This document shows positions 19,289-29,178 of a stretch of DNA of 64,000 nt, piece by piece. The stretch is taken from assembly GCA_022509105.1 (NCBI GenBank), contig JAFLTV010000002.1, positions 51,341 to 115,340 on the forward strand. Reading direction: 5' to 3'. The notes under the pieces are model-generated. The model saw only the letters and a program-made list of their open reading frames with translations. It made no database searches and was not told where the DNA came from. The DNA comes from Muribaculaceae bacterium (lineage in GTDB: Bacteria > Bacteroidota > Bacteroidia > Bacteroidales > Muribaculaceae). The translations under genes were made by a program, and so were the position numbers. Each line of letters begins with the position of its first letter. Within the stretch, counting starts at the first letter, position 1.

Positions 19289-22099
19289 TTAATCCCACCG
19301 GGAATTATAGGTTTCATTCTTCAGCTCTTTTATTTTCCGGGCATTAGAGGGTTTGGTCACCAAGTTTACAATTTGCTCGGGAGTGAGAGTGACCGGAGCT
19401 TTAAAATCTTTGCTATCCATGTATTCCATCAGGGATTGAAGCAGCCATCTTCCCTCAGGATATTCTGATATTTTATCTTTATCCGCAGCGAGGATAATAA
19501 GTTTTCCTTTCCCTACATTACATTCCAGAATAAGCGCCAACCTGAAATTTCTTTCCACATTATCAATCACTTCTACAATCGGATTGAAATCCTTAGGCAG
19601 CCGGTCTATTATCAGAGGTCGGGAATTTGCAACTATAGGAAACCATTGCCAATCTACATGAGTCTCTGTCGGGAATCTTGATAAAGAAGGATGATTATTG
19701 TTTATATAGAGACCTAAAGTGCCCGGTGAGGGCTCCAATCCCATTTCATCGCATATTGTACGGAACATTCTATAGTTCCAGAAATCATTAACAAAAAGAG
19801 GCTTGATGGAAGCTTCCGCTGATGTTAAAGAGTCCGGACAAAGAATCACTTTCTCTCCTTGGTCTAATAATATAAGAGCATCTTTAAGATTATCTGTGAC
19901 AGTTACATTTGGAATCTGGGAATAATTCTTAGGATAAACCCAAAAATCATAATTATTGGAAACCGAGCCATCTTCCGAGCGCAGTGTAAGCGTTTCCTTC
20001 ATCGGTTTGTCAACTCTTGGAACGGGAAGGAAAATTGAGCCGATTTCAATTAAGCCCTCACCCGGGGTAGCCGGGATAGATCCTTTCTTGAAGCCTGCCT
20101 CCCAAATTATTGTGGTTAAAGAATCTGAATTTTGGGTATAATTTGCTGTTAAAACAGGAATTTCAACGATTTCTCCTTCTATGAAGCTAAATTTCGGGAA
20201 TTCTGCTAAAATCATCAGGTCGTCATTGGATTCGCTCCATTCCCGGGTCGACACAAATCCTTTAGTTTGCATGAAAGGATCAAGAATTCCAATCAGAGAT
20301 GTGCCTTGTCCGGGATAATCCTGAAGTCCGAAAAGCTGGAATCCCGCAATCCCGGCCGACCTTTGGGCCATCTCCATTTCAGCTTTATAAAGTTTTGCCG
20401 CCCATTGTCCTGATGCTTTTGAAAACTCCTTGTTTTTTCTGTAAGTCCCTGCTTCGATGGACCTCTTTTTGAATTCTTTAAGATTATCTGCTTTCAAAGG
20501 TCCTGTGAATTCTTCTATGATGTCGAAATCGGGATAAGATTGATATTGGCCAACTTCATGTGATATCACCGGGACATGGATGTCTTTTGTTGCATGACTG
20601 AAGTTTGCTTTACTATTCGGATAATTTGAGTTGAAATATCCTCCCGAGGGGGAGTCAGCAAAAGACACAGAGCCTCTCACCGAGTTATCAATTTCGTCGG
20701 AGGTTTTGGCAGAAACGATGAAATCTTCTTGGCCGATACGCCCGTTCATGCCTAAATAGACATTAGAACCGTATGTGGCAAGAATACGTGGATTGTTGGT
20801 CCGGGCATAATTCATATATTCCTCCATCAGGGAAATATCGCCCCAAAGTTCATTTCCGGTTGAGAACAAGACAAAAGACGGATGGGAGGAATATGCCTCC
20901 AATATTCCTTGCAACTCCTCTTTAAGAAAACGATTATGGAATTTCATGTCTCGATCCAACTCACCCCATATCGGCAGTTCGGTCTGTAGATAGATTCCCA
21001 TCCTGTCTGCTACATTAAAAGCTGCCTCCGGAGGGGTCCATGAATGAAAGCGCACATGATTGAAACCATAATCCTTTATAATTTTGAAGTAATCTTCCCA
21101 GCGTTCTTCATCAAGAGGAGAATATGCAGTTTCAGGAAAAACCGCAGCATTTACAGTGCCTCGTAGAAAGAGGGGATGGCCATTTATCTCGAATGTGTTG
21201 CCATTTGCTCGAAACTCCCTTATTCCGGTCAGTAAAGAATAAGCGTCTATAATTTCATTGCCGGAATTTTCAACACTGAAATTTAAAGATAAAATGTTAG
21301 GATCAAGAGCACTCCATCTTTTTGTTTGTGGGGAAAGAGGAAGAATTATTTCCATCTCCTTTTTACCAGGAGAAATCGGGCGAGTTAAGGTTTTTTCAGA
21401 ATCCAATCTTGATTTCAGAATTAATCCGGCTTTTGCTTCTTCTGAAAATAAAATTTTTATTTTCAAGGAGTTCTCTTCTAAATTTTCATTCAGATAAATA
21501 TTTTCTATATGAAATTTATTTCGGGCTTCTAATATAAAATCCCCTAAGATGCCGTTCCAGTTGGTTTGAGTGGATTCAGAAGCGGCATGAGAACTCCTGC
21601 TGACAGTAGGGGGGATTGAATCGGCATTGTTGACAATAATATCAATGGTGTGAACACCGGGATTTAGAAATTCAGAAAGATCATATCGCTGGGGAGAAGA
21701 AATTCTTGAATTAACTCCGGCTTCTTTGCCGTCAATCAAAACTTTCGACGGTTTGGTTCTCTCAATATAGAGCTCAATGTTTTTATTTTTCCAGTTTTGA
21801 GGGATCTCTATTTCACGTGTATATTGAGCACCCCCTGAGAATGAAAACTCACGCCTTAATTGAGTTGTATTATCGGATTCGGGATTGTAAACAGATTTAT
21901 GTTGCTGATCCAGAGTTCCCGGCAATGTGATAAATCCTTCTCCGGAAATTGAAGCAGGGGCACCCAAAAGATAATATTGCCATTCTCCTGCCAAAGAAAT
22001 AGTGTCTCTGACTGCTGAAGCCAAAGAAGGCAAGCAGGAGAGAAAGCCAATTAAAAGAAGGATAAACCGCCTTTGAATATGAATCAGAGGGATTTGCAT
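19289..22099 (-). CDS. Glycoside hydrolase family 2 protein (beta-galactosidase-like)
   Basis: Signal peptide; jelly-roll sugar-binding region; FNHVRFHSWTPPEAAFNVADRMGIYLQTELP; FVLFSTGNELWG (acid/base); VISHEVGQYQSYPDF (probable nucleophile). Confidence 0.88.
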   Translation of the reverse strand: MQIPLIHIQRRFILLLIGFLSCLPSLASAVRDTISLAGEWQYYLLGAPASISGEGFITLPGTLDQQHKSVYNPESDNTTQLRREFSFSGGAQYTREIEIPQNWKNKNIELYIERTKPSKVLIDGKEAGVNSRISSPQRYDLSEFLNPGVHTIDIIVNNADSIPPTVSRSSHAASESTQTNWNGILGDFILEARNKFHIENIYLNENLEENSLKIKILFSEEAKAGLILKSRLDSEKTLTRPISPGKKEMEIILPLSPQTKRWSALDPNILSLNFSVENSGNEIIDAYSLLTGIREFRANGNTFEINGHPLFLRGTVNAAVFPETAYSPLDEERWEDYFKIIKDYGFNHVRFHSWTPPEAAFNVADRMGIYLQTELPIWGELDRDMKFHNRFLKEELQGILEAYSSHPSFVLFSTGNELWGDISLMEEYMNYARTNNPRILATYGSNVYLGMNGRIGQEDFIVSAKTSDEIDNSVRGSVSFADSPSGGYFNSNYPNSKANFSHATKDIHVPVISHEVGQYQSYPDFDIIEEFTGPLKADNLKEFKKRSIEAGTYRKNKEFSKASGQWAAKLYKAEMEMAQRSAGIAGFQLFGLQDYPGQGTSLIGILDPFMQTKGFVSTREWSESNDDLMILAEFPKFSFIEGEIVEIPVLTANYTQNSDSLTTIIWEAGFKKGSIPATPGEGLIEIGSIFLPVPRVDKPMKETLTLRSEDGSVSNNYDFWVYPKNYSQIPNVTVTDNLKDALILLDQGEKVILCPDSLTSAEASIKPLFVNDFWNYRMFRTICDEMGLEPSPGTLGLYINNNHPSLSRFPTETHVDWQWFPIVANSRPLIIDRLPKDFNPIVEVIDNVERNFRLALILECNVGKGKLIILAADKDKISEYPEGRWLLQSLMEYMDSKDFKAPVTLTPEQIVNLVTKPSNARKIKELKNETYNSRWD

Positions 22100-22147
22100 A
22101 TCAAATTCTAAAAGTTGTCGAATATTTGTTAGACAAGTTCTTTAATG

Positions 22148-22174
22148 CAAAGTTAAATATTTTGATTAACTTTG
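22148..22174. promoter_or_regulatory. Back-to-back divergent -7 elements forming an inverted repeat
   Basis: CAAAGTTAA-N9-TTAACTTTG. Each arm contains TAACTTTG (TAnnTTTG), pointing to the GH2 gene (-) and the DUF389 gene (+). Confidence 0.6.
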
Positions 22175-22183
22175 ACTCCGGAT

Positions 22184-23587
22184 ATGGCATCAATAGATTT
22201 AAAGGTTAAGTTAAAGAGTTTCTGGAAAGAACTGCTTTCCTATTTCAATGTTGCAGAAGATCTTGAATCTCAGCAGGATGTGGAGCAATCCATAAGGTCA
22301 GGGGTTGATTTCAAGGGTAGTCAGCTTTTGGTCTTGATATTTGCTATTTTTATCGCATCTCTGGGTCTTAACACTAACAGTACGCCTGTAGTGATCGGTG
22401 CCATGTTAATTTCACCTCTAATGGGTCCGATTATCGGCATGGGGTTAGGTATCGGTATTGCGGATTACGACCTTTTGCGCAGAAGCTTCAAGAATATATC
22501 CATGGCGGTTTTAGGTTCCCTTGCAGCCTCGGCCATATATTTTCTGATTTCTCCACAATACGAAGGATCGAGCCAGCTGTTGGCACGTACTTCTCCCTCT
22601 ATTTATGATGTTTTTGTGGCTTTGTTTGGTGGAGCGGCCGGTTTTGTCAGCATTGCATGCCGAAACAAAGGGCAGGTGATGCCGGGTGTGGCTATCGCCA
22701 CCTCCCTCATGCCGCCTCTTTGCACAGCGGGATATGGAATAGCTACCTGGCAAGCTCATTTTTTCCTTGGAGCGCTTTATTTGTTTTTTACCAATATGAT
22801 ATTCATCCTTGTGGCTACTTGGATTGGAGTGAAAGTATTGAAATATAAAGGCGTTGTTTATCAAAACGAGAAAAGAAACAAGAGGGTGCAATCCTTTGTC
22901 ACGGTAGTGGTGATCGCCACAATTGGAGTGAGTTGCTTTTTGACTTATCAGATGATCAGAAAGAATATATTTCTGGCGAAAGCACAGGCCTTTGTGGAGC
23001 AGGAGATGGTATTCCCGAATACACAGGTGTTGAGTCATAAAGAGTTTATTCAGGGGGGAAAGAAATATATTGATGTCAATCTGATCGGCACCGCTCTTCC
23101 CAAGGATTCATTGCAGCTTGCAATGATAAATAAACTTGACAGCGTGGGTCTGGGTGGAACAATCCTGAATATCAAGCAAGGATTTTCAGTGAATGCGCTT
23201 TCTTCGCCTACATCCACTCCTGAAAAGGATTTTGCTGATTTTTATAATATTGCACAACGGGAACTGCTGCAACGCCAGTCTGTGATTGATTCCTTGAAGG
23301 AGGTGATACGTTTTCACGATTGGTATACGAGCCAGAGCATTGAGGTGACTCCTGAAATAAAAGTGTTGTTCCCTCAGATACGTGATATTGCTTTGTCAAA
23401 AATGGTGGCCTCCTCGGTTGGAAATGACAAGACCGACACGCTCAGCATGGCCTTCATACGCACCAACGGCACATTTACAGAAGCTGACAGGAAAAAACTC
23501 ACGGAATATATCCATGTCCGATTTAAAGATGATAATATCGGGTTGACTGTAAATCCTCATGGATTCCCATGGCCAACACAGGAATGA
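22184..23587 (+). CDS. DUF389 / TIGR00341-type membrane protein
   Basis: GVDFKGSQLLVLIFAIFIASLGLNTNSTPVVIGAMLISPLMGPIIGMGLGIG is typical of DUF389. ATG at 22184. Confidence 0.88.
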   Translation: MASIDLKVKLKSFWKELLSYFNVAEDLESQQDVEQSIRSGVDFKGSQLLVLIFAIFIASLGLNTNSTPVVIGAMLISPLMGPIIGMGLGIGIADYDLLRRSFKNISMAVLGSLAASAIYFLISPQYEGSSQLLARTSPSIYDVFVALFGGAAGFVSIACRNKGQVMPGVAIATSLMPPLCTAGYGIATWQAHFFLGALYLFFTNMIFILVATWIGVKVLKYKGVVYQNEKRNKRVQSFVTVVVIATIGVSCFLTYQMIRKNIFLAKAQAFVEQEMVFPNTQVLSHKEFIQGGKKYIDVNLIGTALPKDSLQLAMINKLDSVGLGGTILNIKQGFSVNALSSPTSTPEKDFADFYNIAQRELLQRQSVIDSLKEVIRFHDWYTSQSIEVTPEIKVLFPQIRDIALSKMVASSVGNDKTDTLSMAFIRTNGTFTEADRKKLTEYIHVRFKDDNIGLTVNPHGFPWPTQE

Positions 23588-23711
23588 TATTTGTTTTTTA
23601 ACCGTTATATAGGTAATTTTGCAGTTGATTTTGCGCATCAATCAAGATTTCGGTCGGAGAGGCCGAAAGAGTCTTAAATGAAAACGCGTCATCTTTGAAA
23701 TTCAATTGTTT

Positions 23712-24893
23712 ATGAAGACCAATATTGCGGTTTTTTTCGGAGGCAGATCAGTGGAGCATGAGATTTCGGTGATTTCTGCTTTACAGGCAATAAATGCCTT
23801 TGATTCACAAAAGTATAACATAATACCTGTCTATATCTCCAAGCAGGGAAAATGGTTTACCGGTCCGGAACTTCTCACGATAGCCAACTATAAGGACATG
23901 AAATCATTGGAGCAGAAATGTGAGGAGGTCTATATGCGGCCTATCTATGGAGATTATAATCTATATCGCGTTAACGCCAAAGGAGGATTGTTTTCTAAAA
24001 AGGATCCCGTGGTAGATGAAATCCATGTTGCTTTTCCTGTGCTTCATGGTTCTCATGGAGAAGACGGGATGTTTCAGGGCCTTTTAGAAACTATAGGGAT
24101 TCCATTTGTAGGGTGTGACACCCTGTCTTCTGCAAACGGAATGGACAAGATCATTATGAAGATGATTTTGCGAGAAAGTGGCATTCCTGTAGTTGATTAT
24201 GTATGGTTCACAGACCGTGAATGGCTCTCCGGAAGAGAGGAGATAGATAAGAAAATTGAACAAGATTTAGGTTATCCGGTGATCGTCAAACCGGCCAATT
24301 TAGGATCCAGTATTGGCATAAGCAAAGCTGCAGACAGAAAAGAATTAGACAATGCAATAGAACAGGCATGCAGATTCTCTTCCCGAATTATCGTGGAGAA
24401 AATGGTGGAAGACATGATGGAAATCAATTGCTCGGTGTTGGGAGATGCTGATAATCGACAGAGCAGTGTTTGTGAAGAACCTGTGAAGAAGAAAGATTTC
24501 CTTACCTATGATGAGAAATACGGAGGAGGCTCAAAATCCGGTATGGAGGCTTCGGAAAAGAAAATACCGGCTGATATCCCGGCAGAAATGGCAGCTGAAA
24601 TACAAAAACTTGCTGCCGACACTTTCCGGGTGCTTTCCTGTAATGGTGTTTCTAGAATTGATGTCATGGTCGACAGATCATCGAATGAAATTTATGTGAA
24701 TGAAATCAACACAATACCGGGGAGTCTTTCTTTTTATCTTTGGGAGGAAACCGGAATATCCTTCCCGGATTTGATGGATAAATTGGTTGCTCTTGCGTTA
24801 AAACGCAAGCGTGACACAGAACGTAAAACATATTCCTACGACACTAACATCTTCGCAATGGGCGGAGGAATGAAAGGCGGCGTAAAAAAATAA
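23712..24893 (+). CDS. ddl: D-alanine--D-alanine ligase, long Clostridia-like form
   Basis: MKTNIAVFFGGRSVEHEISVISA, PVLHGSHGEDGMFQGLLE, VKPANLGSSIGI, REI-like MEINCSVLGD, VNEINTIPGSLSFYLWE. Confidence 0.92.
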   Translation: MKTNIAVFFGGRSVEHEISVISALQAINAFDSQKYNIIPVYISKQGKWFTGPELLTIANYKDMKSLEQKCEEVYMRPIYGDYNLYRVNAKGGLFSKKDPVVDEIHVAFPVLHGSHGEDGMFQGLLETIGIPFVGCDTLSSANGMDKIIMKMILRESGIPVVDYVWFTDREWLSGREEIDKKIEQDLGYPVIVKPANLGSSIGISKAADRKELDNAIEQACRFSSRIIVEKMVEDMMEINCSVLGDADNRQSSVCEEPVKKKDFLTYDEKYGGGSKSGMEASEKKIPADIPAEMAAEIQKLAADTFRVLSCNGVSRIDVMVDRSSNEIYVNEINTIPGSLSFYLWEETGISFPDLMDKLVALALKRKRDTERKTYSYDTNIFAMGGGMKGGVKK

Positions 24894-24907
24894 ATCAATA
24901 ATTATTT

Positions 24908-27900
24908 ATGAAGAAATTCAAAGAATATTCCAAGCAGCTTAATCTTTCTGATATAAATAAAGAGATTCTTAAAGAGTGGGACAATCATTCATTGTTTGAG
25001 GAATCAATGAAATTGCGTGAAGGTTCCCCCACTTTTGTGTTTTATGAAGGGCCGCCTTCAGCCAACGGAATGCCGGGTATTCATCATGTGATGGCCAGAA
25101 CCATCAAGGATATAGTTTGTCGGTATAAGACAATGAGGGGTTATCATGTGAAGCGTAAGGCCGGATGGGACACTCACGGGCTTCCTGTTGAACTGGGAGT
25201 TGAAAAAAATCTCGGCATTACTAAAGAGGATATCGGCAAAAAAATTTCTGTTGATGAATACAATGAGGCCTGCCGCAAGGAGGTGATGAAATACACAAAG
25301 GAATGGACAGACCTTACCCATAAAATGGGTTATTGGGTAGATCTTGACAATCCTTATATCACGTATGACAGCAAATATATAGAGAGCGTATGGTGGCTTT
25401 TACGTCAGTTGTATGATAAAGGTTTGCTTTACAAAGGCTATACAATTCAGCCTTATTCGCCGGCTGCAGGCACAGGCTTGAGCACACATGAGCTTAATCA
25501 ACCGGGTTGCTACCGAGATGTGAAAGACACTACTGCCACAGCTCTTTTCGAAATTCTTGAACCTCGTCCGGAAATGTCGGAATGGGGAAAGCCCTATTTC
25601 ATGGCATGGACCACAACTCCCTGGACATTGCCTTCAAATACCGCTTTGTGTGTAGGTCCGGAATTTCAATATGTGGCAGTTAAAACTTACAATCCTTACA
25701 ACGGTGAGAAAATCACGGTGGTATTGGCAGAAGAGCTTGTAAGCGCTTACTTCAAAAAAGAGGGCGCTGAGAAAAGTCTGGAAGAATATAAGCCCGGCGA
25801 TAAGGTGATTCCTTACGAAATCACGGGAAGATGGAAAGGTTCGGAATTAGTTGGGATCAGATATTCACAATTGATGCCATGGGTGAAACCGACAGAACGC
25901 CTTGACGAGCATAGCGCAGATTATATAAAGAATTTTGCTGAGGCTCATCCTGAAAACATATTTGAAGCGTCAGGCGATAAATTCGTAGAAGTGGCAGATT
26001 TAGCCTTCCGTGTAATTCCCGGAGATTATGTCACTACAGACGATGGTACGGGTATTGTGCATATTGCGCCAACATTCGGTGCAGACGACGCCAAAGTGGC
26101 TCGACTTGCCGGCGTGCCCCCGCTTTTCATGATAGACAAGGCCGGAGACACACGCCCGATGGTGGATTTCTCGGGAAGATACTGGCCTGTAGATGAGCTG
26201 GCTCCTGAATTTGTGGCTAAATGTGTCAATATCGAGGAATATAAGCATCATGCCGGAGACTACGTGAAGAATGCCTATGATCCGAAATATAACGAGGGTG
26301 GCAAATATGATGCTAAGGCTGCAGACGCAGCAGAAGATCTCAACATAGTGTTGTGTCTTGAAATGAAGAAAGCGGGCAAAGCTTTCCGTATTGAAAAACA
26401 TGTTCATAACTATCCTCATTGTTGGAGAACAGACAAGCCTGTGCTCTATTATCCCTTAGACAGTTGGTTTATTCGCACGACGGCAGCACGCGACAATTTG
26501 ATAGCTCTCAATGAAAATATAAAATGGAAACCTGCGTCGACCGGTTCAGGCCGCTTCGGCAAATGGCTTGAAAATCTCCAGGACTGGAATCTTTCCCGCA
26601 GTCGCTATTGGGGCACCCCTCTCCCTATCTGGAGAAGCGAAGACGGAAAAGAGGAGATTTGTATCGGCAGCTATGAGGAGCTTTCAAAGGAAATCGATAA
26701 AGCTGTGAAGGCCGGAGTAATGAAATCTAACCCTATTACTGATAAAGGATTCAAGCCCGGAGACAATTCAGCGGAAAACTATAAGAATATAGATCTTCAT
26801 CGACCCTATGTGGATGAGATTGTACTGGTGTCGGAAACCGGCAAACCGATGAAGAGGGAAACTGACCTTATAGATGTTTGGTTTGATTCAGGCGCAATGC
26901 CTTATGCTCAGGTTCATTATCCTTTTGAGAATAAGGAATTGCTTGATTCGAAGGAAGTTTATCCGGCAGATTTTATAGCCGAGGGTGTAGACCAGACTCG
27001 AGGATGGTTCTTTACTTTGCATGCAATAGCGGGAATGATATTTGATTCCGTGGCATTCAAGGCTGTAATTTCCAATGGACTCGTGCTTGACAAGAATGGC
27101 AATAAAATGAGCAAGCGTCTGGGAAATGCTATCGATCCTTTTGATAATATTGAAAAATTCGGCAGTGACCCGGTGCGTTGGTATATGATTTCCAACTCTG
27201 CTCCATGGGATAATCTGAAGTATGATGAAAACGGTGTGGCGGAAGTGTCGAGAAAACTTTTTGCGACCCTTTACAACACATATAAATTCTTTGCCCTGTA
27301 TGCCAATGTGGACGGATTCACGAGTGCTGAGCCTGATGTTGCAACCGACAAAAGACCGGAAATCGACCGTTGGATTCTTTCGTTGCTCAATAGCCTGGTG
27401 AAAAATGTGCGTGAATCTCTTGATGATTATGAACCCACCCGGGCAGCAAGAGCTATTGAGGAATTTGTCAATGATAATCTCAGCAATTGGTATGTTCGCC
27501 TTAATAGAAAGCGTTTCTGGGCCGGCGTTATGGATGAAGACAAATTGTCGGCTTATCAGACCTTATACAAGTGTTTGAAGACAGTGGCTCTTCTCATGGC
27601 TCCATTTGCTCCATTCTACAGCGATAGGCTTTATTCTGATTTGATCGGACCGTCGTTGGAAGAAAATGGCTATGCCTCTGTGCATACTGCCGATTTCCCT
27701 GAAAGCGATCCGGCTCTTATAGATCCTGCATTAGAGATGAGAATGGCCCTTGCTCAAAAGATCACATCAAATGTCTTAGCTTTGAGACGCAAGGTGAATA
27801 TTAAGGTGCGTCAGCCTTTGCAGACTCTTTTGGTGCCTGTGGCAGATAAAGCCGGAAGGGAGGCTGTCGAAGCTCTCGAAAACCTTATTAAATCGGAGGT

Positions 27901-28474
27901 CAACGTAAAAGAACTGAAGATTGTAGACAATGAGGAAAGCGGTTTGGTGAAAAAGGTGAAAGCCGATTTCAAGAAGCTTGGCCCACGTTTTGGAAAAATG
28001 ATGAAACAAGTAGGGGCAGCCATAGCCACAATGAGTCAGGCAGATATCGCTAGCCTCGAAAAAAATGGCAAAGTCAGATTTGAAAATCTTGAAGGAACTC
28101 CGGAAATCACTCTTGAGGATGTGGATGTATACGCAGAAGATATCCCCGGCTGGTTGGTTGCAAACGACGGAGACGTGACAGTGGCACTCGACGTGACCGT
28201 GACGCCCGAGCTCAAGAATGAGGGAATGGCGCGAGAGCTTATAAATCGTATTCAAAACTTAAGGAAGTCAAGCGGGCTTGAAATAACCGATAAGATTGAT
28301 GTTGCCCTGACAGATCTTCCGGAGATCAGAGCCGCAATAGAGGAATTTGGAGACTATATCTCGGGCCAAGTTCTTGCAAATGAATTGACACTTATTGAAA
28401 ACCTTAATGGTGAAGACACAAGTGACCTTGACCTTGAGGGATTGAATGCCTACGTTAGAATTCAAAAAAGGTGA
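24908..28474 (+). CDS. ileS: Isoleucyl-tRNA synthetase
   Basis: EGPPSANGMPGIHHVMART (HIGH region), KMSKRLGNAIDP (KMSKS), class I editing domain. Confidence 0.97.
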   Translation: MKKFKEYSKQLNLSDINKEILKEWDNHSLFEESMKLREGSPTFVFYEGPPSANGMPGIHHVMARTIKDIVCRYKTMRGYHVKRKAGWDTHGLPVELGVEKNLGITKEDIGKKISVDEYNEACRKEVMKYTKEWTDLTHKMGYWVDLDNPYITYDSKYIESVWWLLRQLYDKGLLYKGYTIQPYSPAAGTGLSTHELNQPGCYRDVKDTTATALFEILEPRPEMSEWGKPYFMAWTTTPWTLPSNTALCVGPEFQYVAVKTYNPYNGEKITVVLAEELVSAYFKKEGAEKSLEEYKPGDKVIPYEITGRWKGSELVGIRYSQLMPWVKPTERLDEHSADYIKNFAEAHPENIFEASGDKFVEVADLAFRVIPGDYVTTDDGTGIVHIAPTFGADDAKVARLAGVPPLFMIDKAGDTRPMVDFSGRYWPVDELAPEFVAKCVNIEEYKHHAGDYVKNAYDPKYNEGGKYDAKAADAAEDLNIVLCLEMKKAGKAFRIEKHVHNYPHCWRTDKPVLYYPLDSWFIRTTAARDNLIALNENIKWKPASTGSGRFGKWLENLQDWNLSRSRYWGTPLPIWRSEDGKEEICIGSYEELSKEIDKAVKAGVMKSNPITDKGFKPGDNSAENYKNIDLHRPYVDEIVLVSETGKPMKRETDLIDVWFDSGAMPYAQVHYPFENKELLDSKEVYPADFIAEGVDQTRGWFFTLHAIAGMIFDSVAFKAVISNGLVLDKNGNKMSKRLGNAIDPFDNIEKFGSDPVRWYMISNSAPWDNLKYDENGVAEVSRKLFATLYNTYKFFALYANVDGFTSAEPDVATDKRPEIDRWILSLLNSLVKNVRESLDDYEPTRAARAIEEFVNDNLSNWYVRLNRKRFWAGVMDEDKLSAYQTLYKCLKTVALLMAPFAPFYSDRLYSDLIGPSLEENGYASVHTADFPESDPALIDPALEMRMALAQKITSNVLALRRKVNIKVRQPLQTLLVPVADKAGREAVEALENLIKSEVNVKELKIVDNEESGLVKKVKADFKKLGPRFGKMMKQVGAAIATMSQADIASLEKNGKVRFENLEGTPEITLEDVDVYAEDIPGWLVANDGDVTVALDVTVTPELKNEGMARELINRIQNLRKSSGLEITDKIDVALTDLPEIRAAIEEFGDYISGQVLANELTLIENLNGEDTSDLDLEGLNAYVRIQKR

Positions 28475-29178
28475 GGGAAAGATCGGATTATATTGAAATA
28501 AATAAACTTGAAAATACCCAGCGGGCCACAAATTTGATGTGGCTCGTCTGTGGTATTGCAATTCTTGTTGTGATTGCCGATCAGGCCATGAAAATCTGGG
28601 TAAAAACCTCTTTTTATATGGGAGAGGACTTGCCTATAACATCTTGGTGGCATCTCAAATTTATTGAAAATAACGGAATGGCTTTCGGTCTGGAGTTATG
28701 GAATAAATTTGTTTTAACTTTCGGACGCATCATTGCCGTATGTCTCTTTATATGGTTTGTTTTTAAAATACGATATGCTCCCGGCATCCGCACAGGTTTC
28801 TTTGTTGCCATGGCATTGATAACTGCGGGTGCTGCAGGAAATATATTCGATTGCGTGTTCTATGGAGTGATCTTCAACAATCCGATGCCTCCCGAAATTG
28901 CAGTAGCTTTCCCTCCCGAGGGAGGTTACGCCGGATGGTTTGAGGGTAGAGTCGTCGATATGATGTATTTCCCTCTGTTTGATTTTTATTGGCCGGATTG
29001 GATGCCCTTTGTGGGAGGATCGTATTTTGAATTTTTTCAATATATTTTCAACATAGCCGACGCTTCAATTTGTGTCGGAGTCGCTTTATTGATTATTTTC
29101 TATTCCTCGGATGCTTCAGCCGCTTTCAATTATATAGGGAAGAAGAATATCACTGATGAGGAGGCGAAAGAAAAATAA
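28471..29178 (+). CDS. lspA: Lipoprotein signal peptidase (signal peptidase II)
   Basis: ENNGMAFGLELW, AAGNIFDCVFYG, GRVVDMMYFPLF, FNIADASICVGVALLIIF; GTG start overlapping the ileS stop. Confidence 0.92.
   Translation: MRERSDYIEINKLENTQRATNLMWLVCGIAILVVIADQAMKIWVKTSFYMGEDLPITSWWHLKFIENNGMAFGLELWNKFVLTFGRIIAVCLFIWFVFKIRYAPGIRTGFFVAMALITAGAAGNIFDCVFYGVIFNNPMPPEIAVAFPPEGGYAGWFEGRVVDMMYFPLFDFYWPDWMPFVGGSYFEFFQYIFNIADASICVGVALLIIFYSSDASAAFNYIGKKNITDEEAKEK

Noticed and set aside
22511-23038. 175-aa minus-strand ORF opposite the DUF389 gene
   Set aside because: Low-complexity, unfolded-looking translation antisense to a confident CDS.
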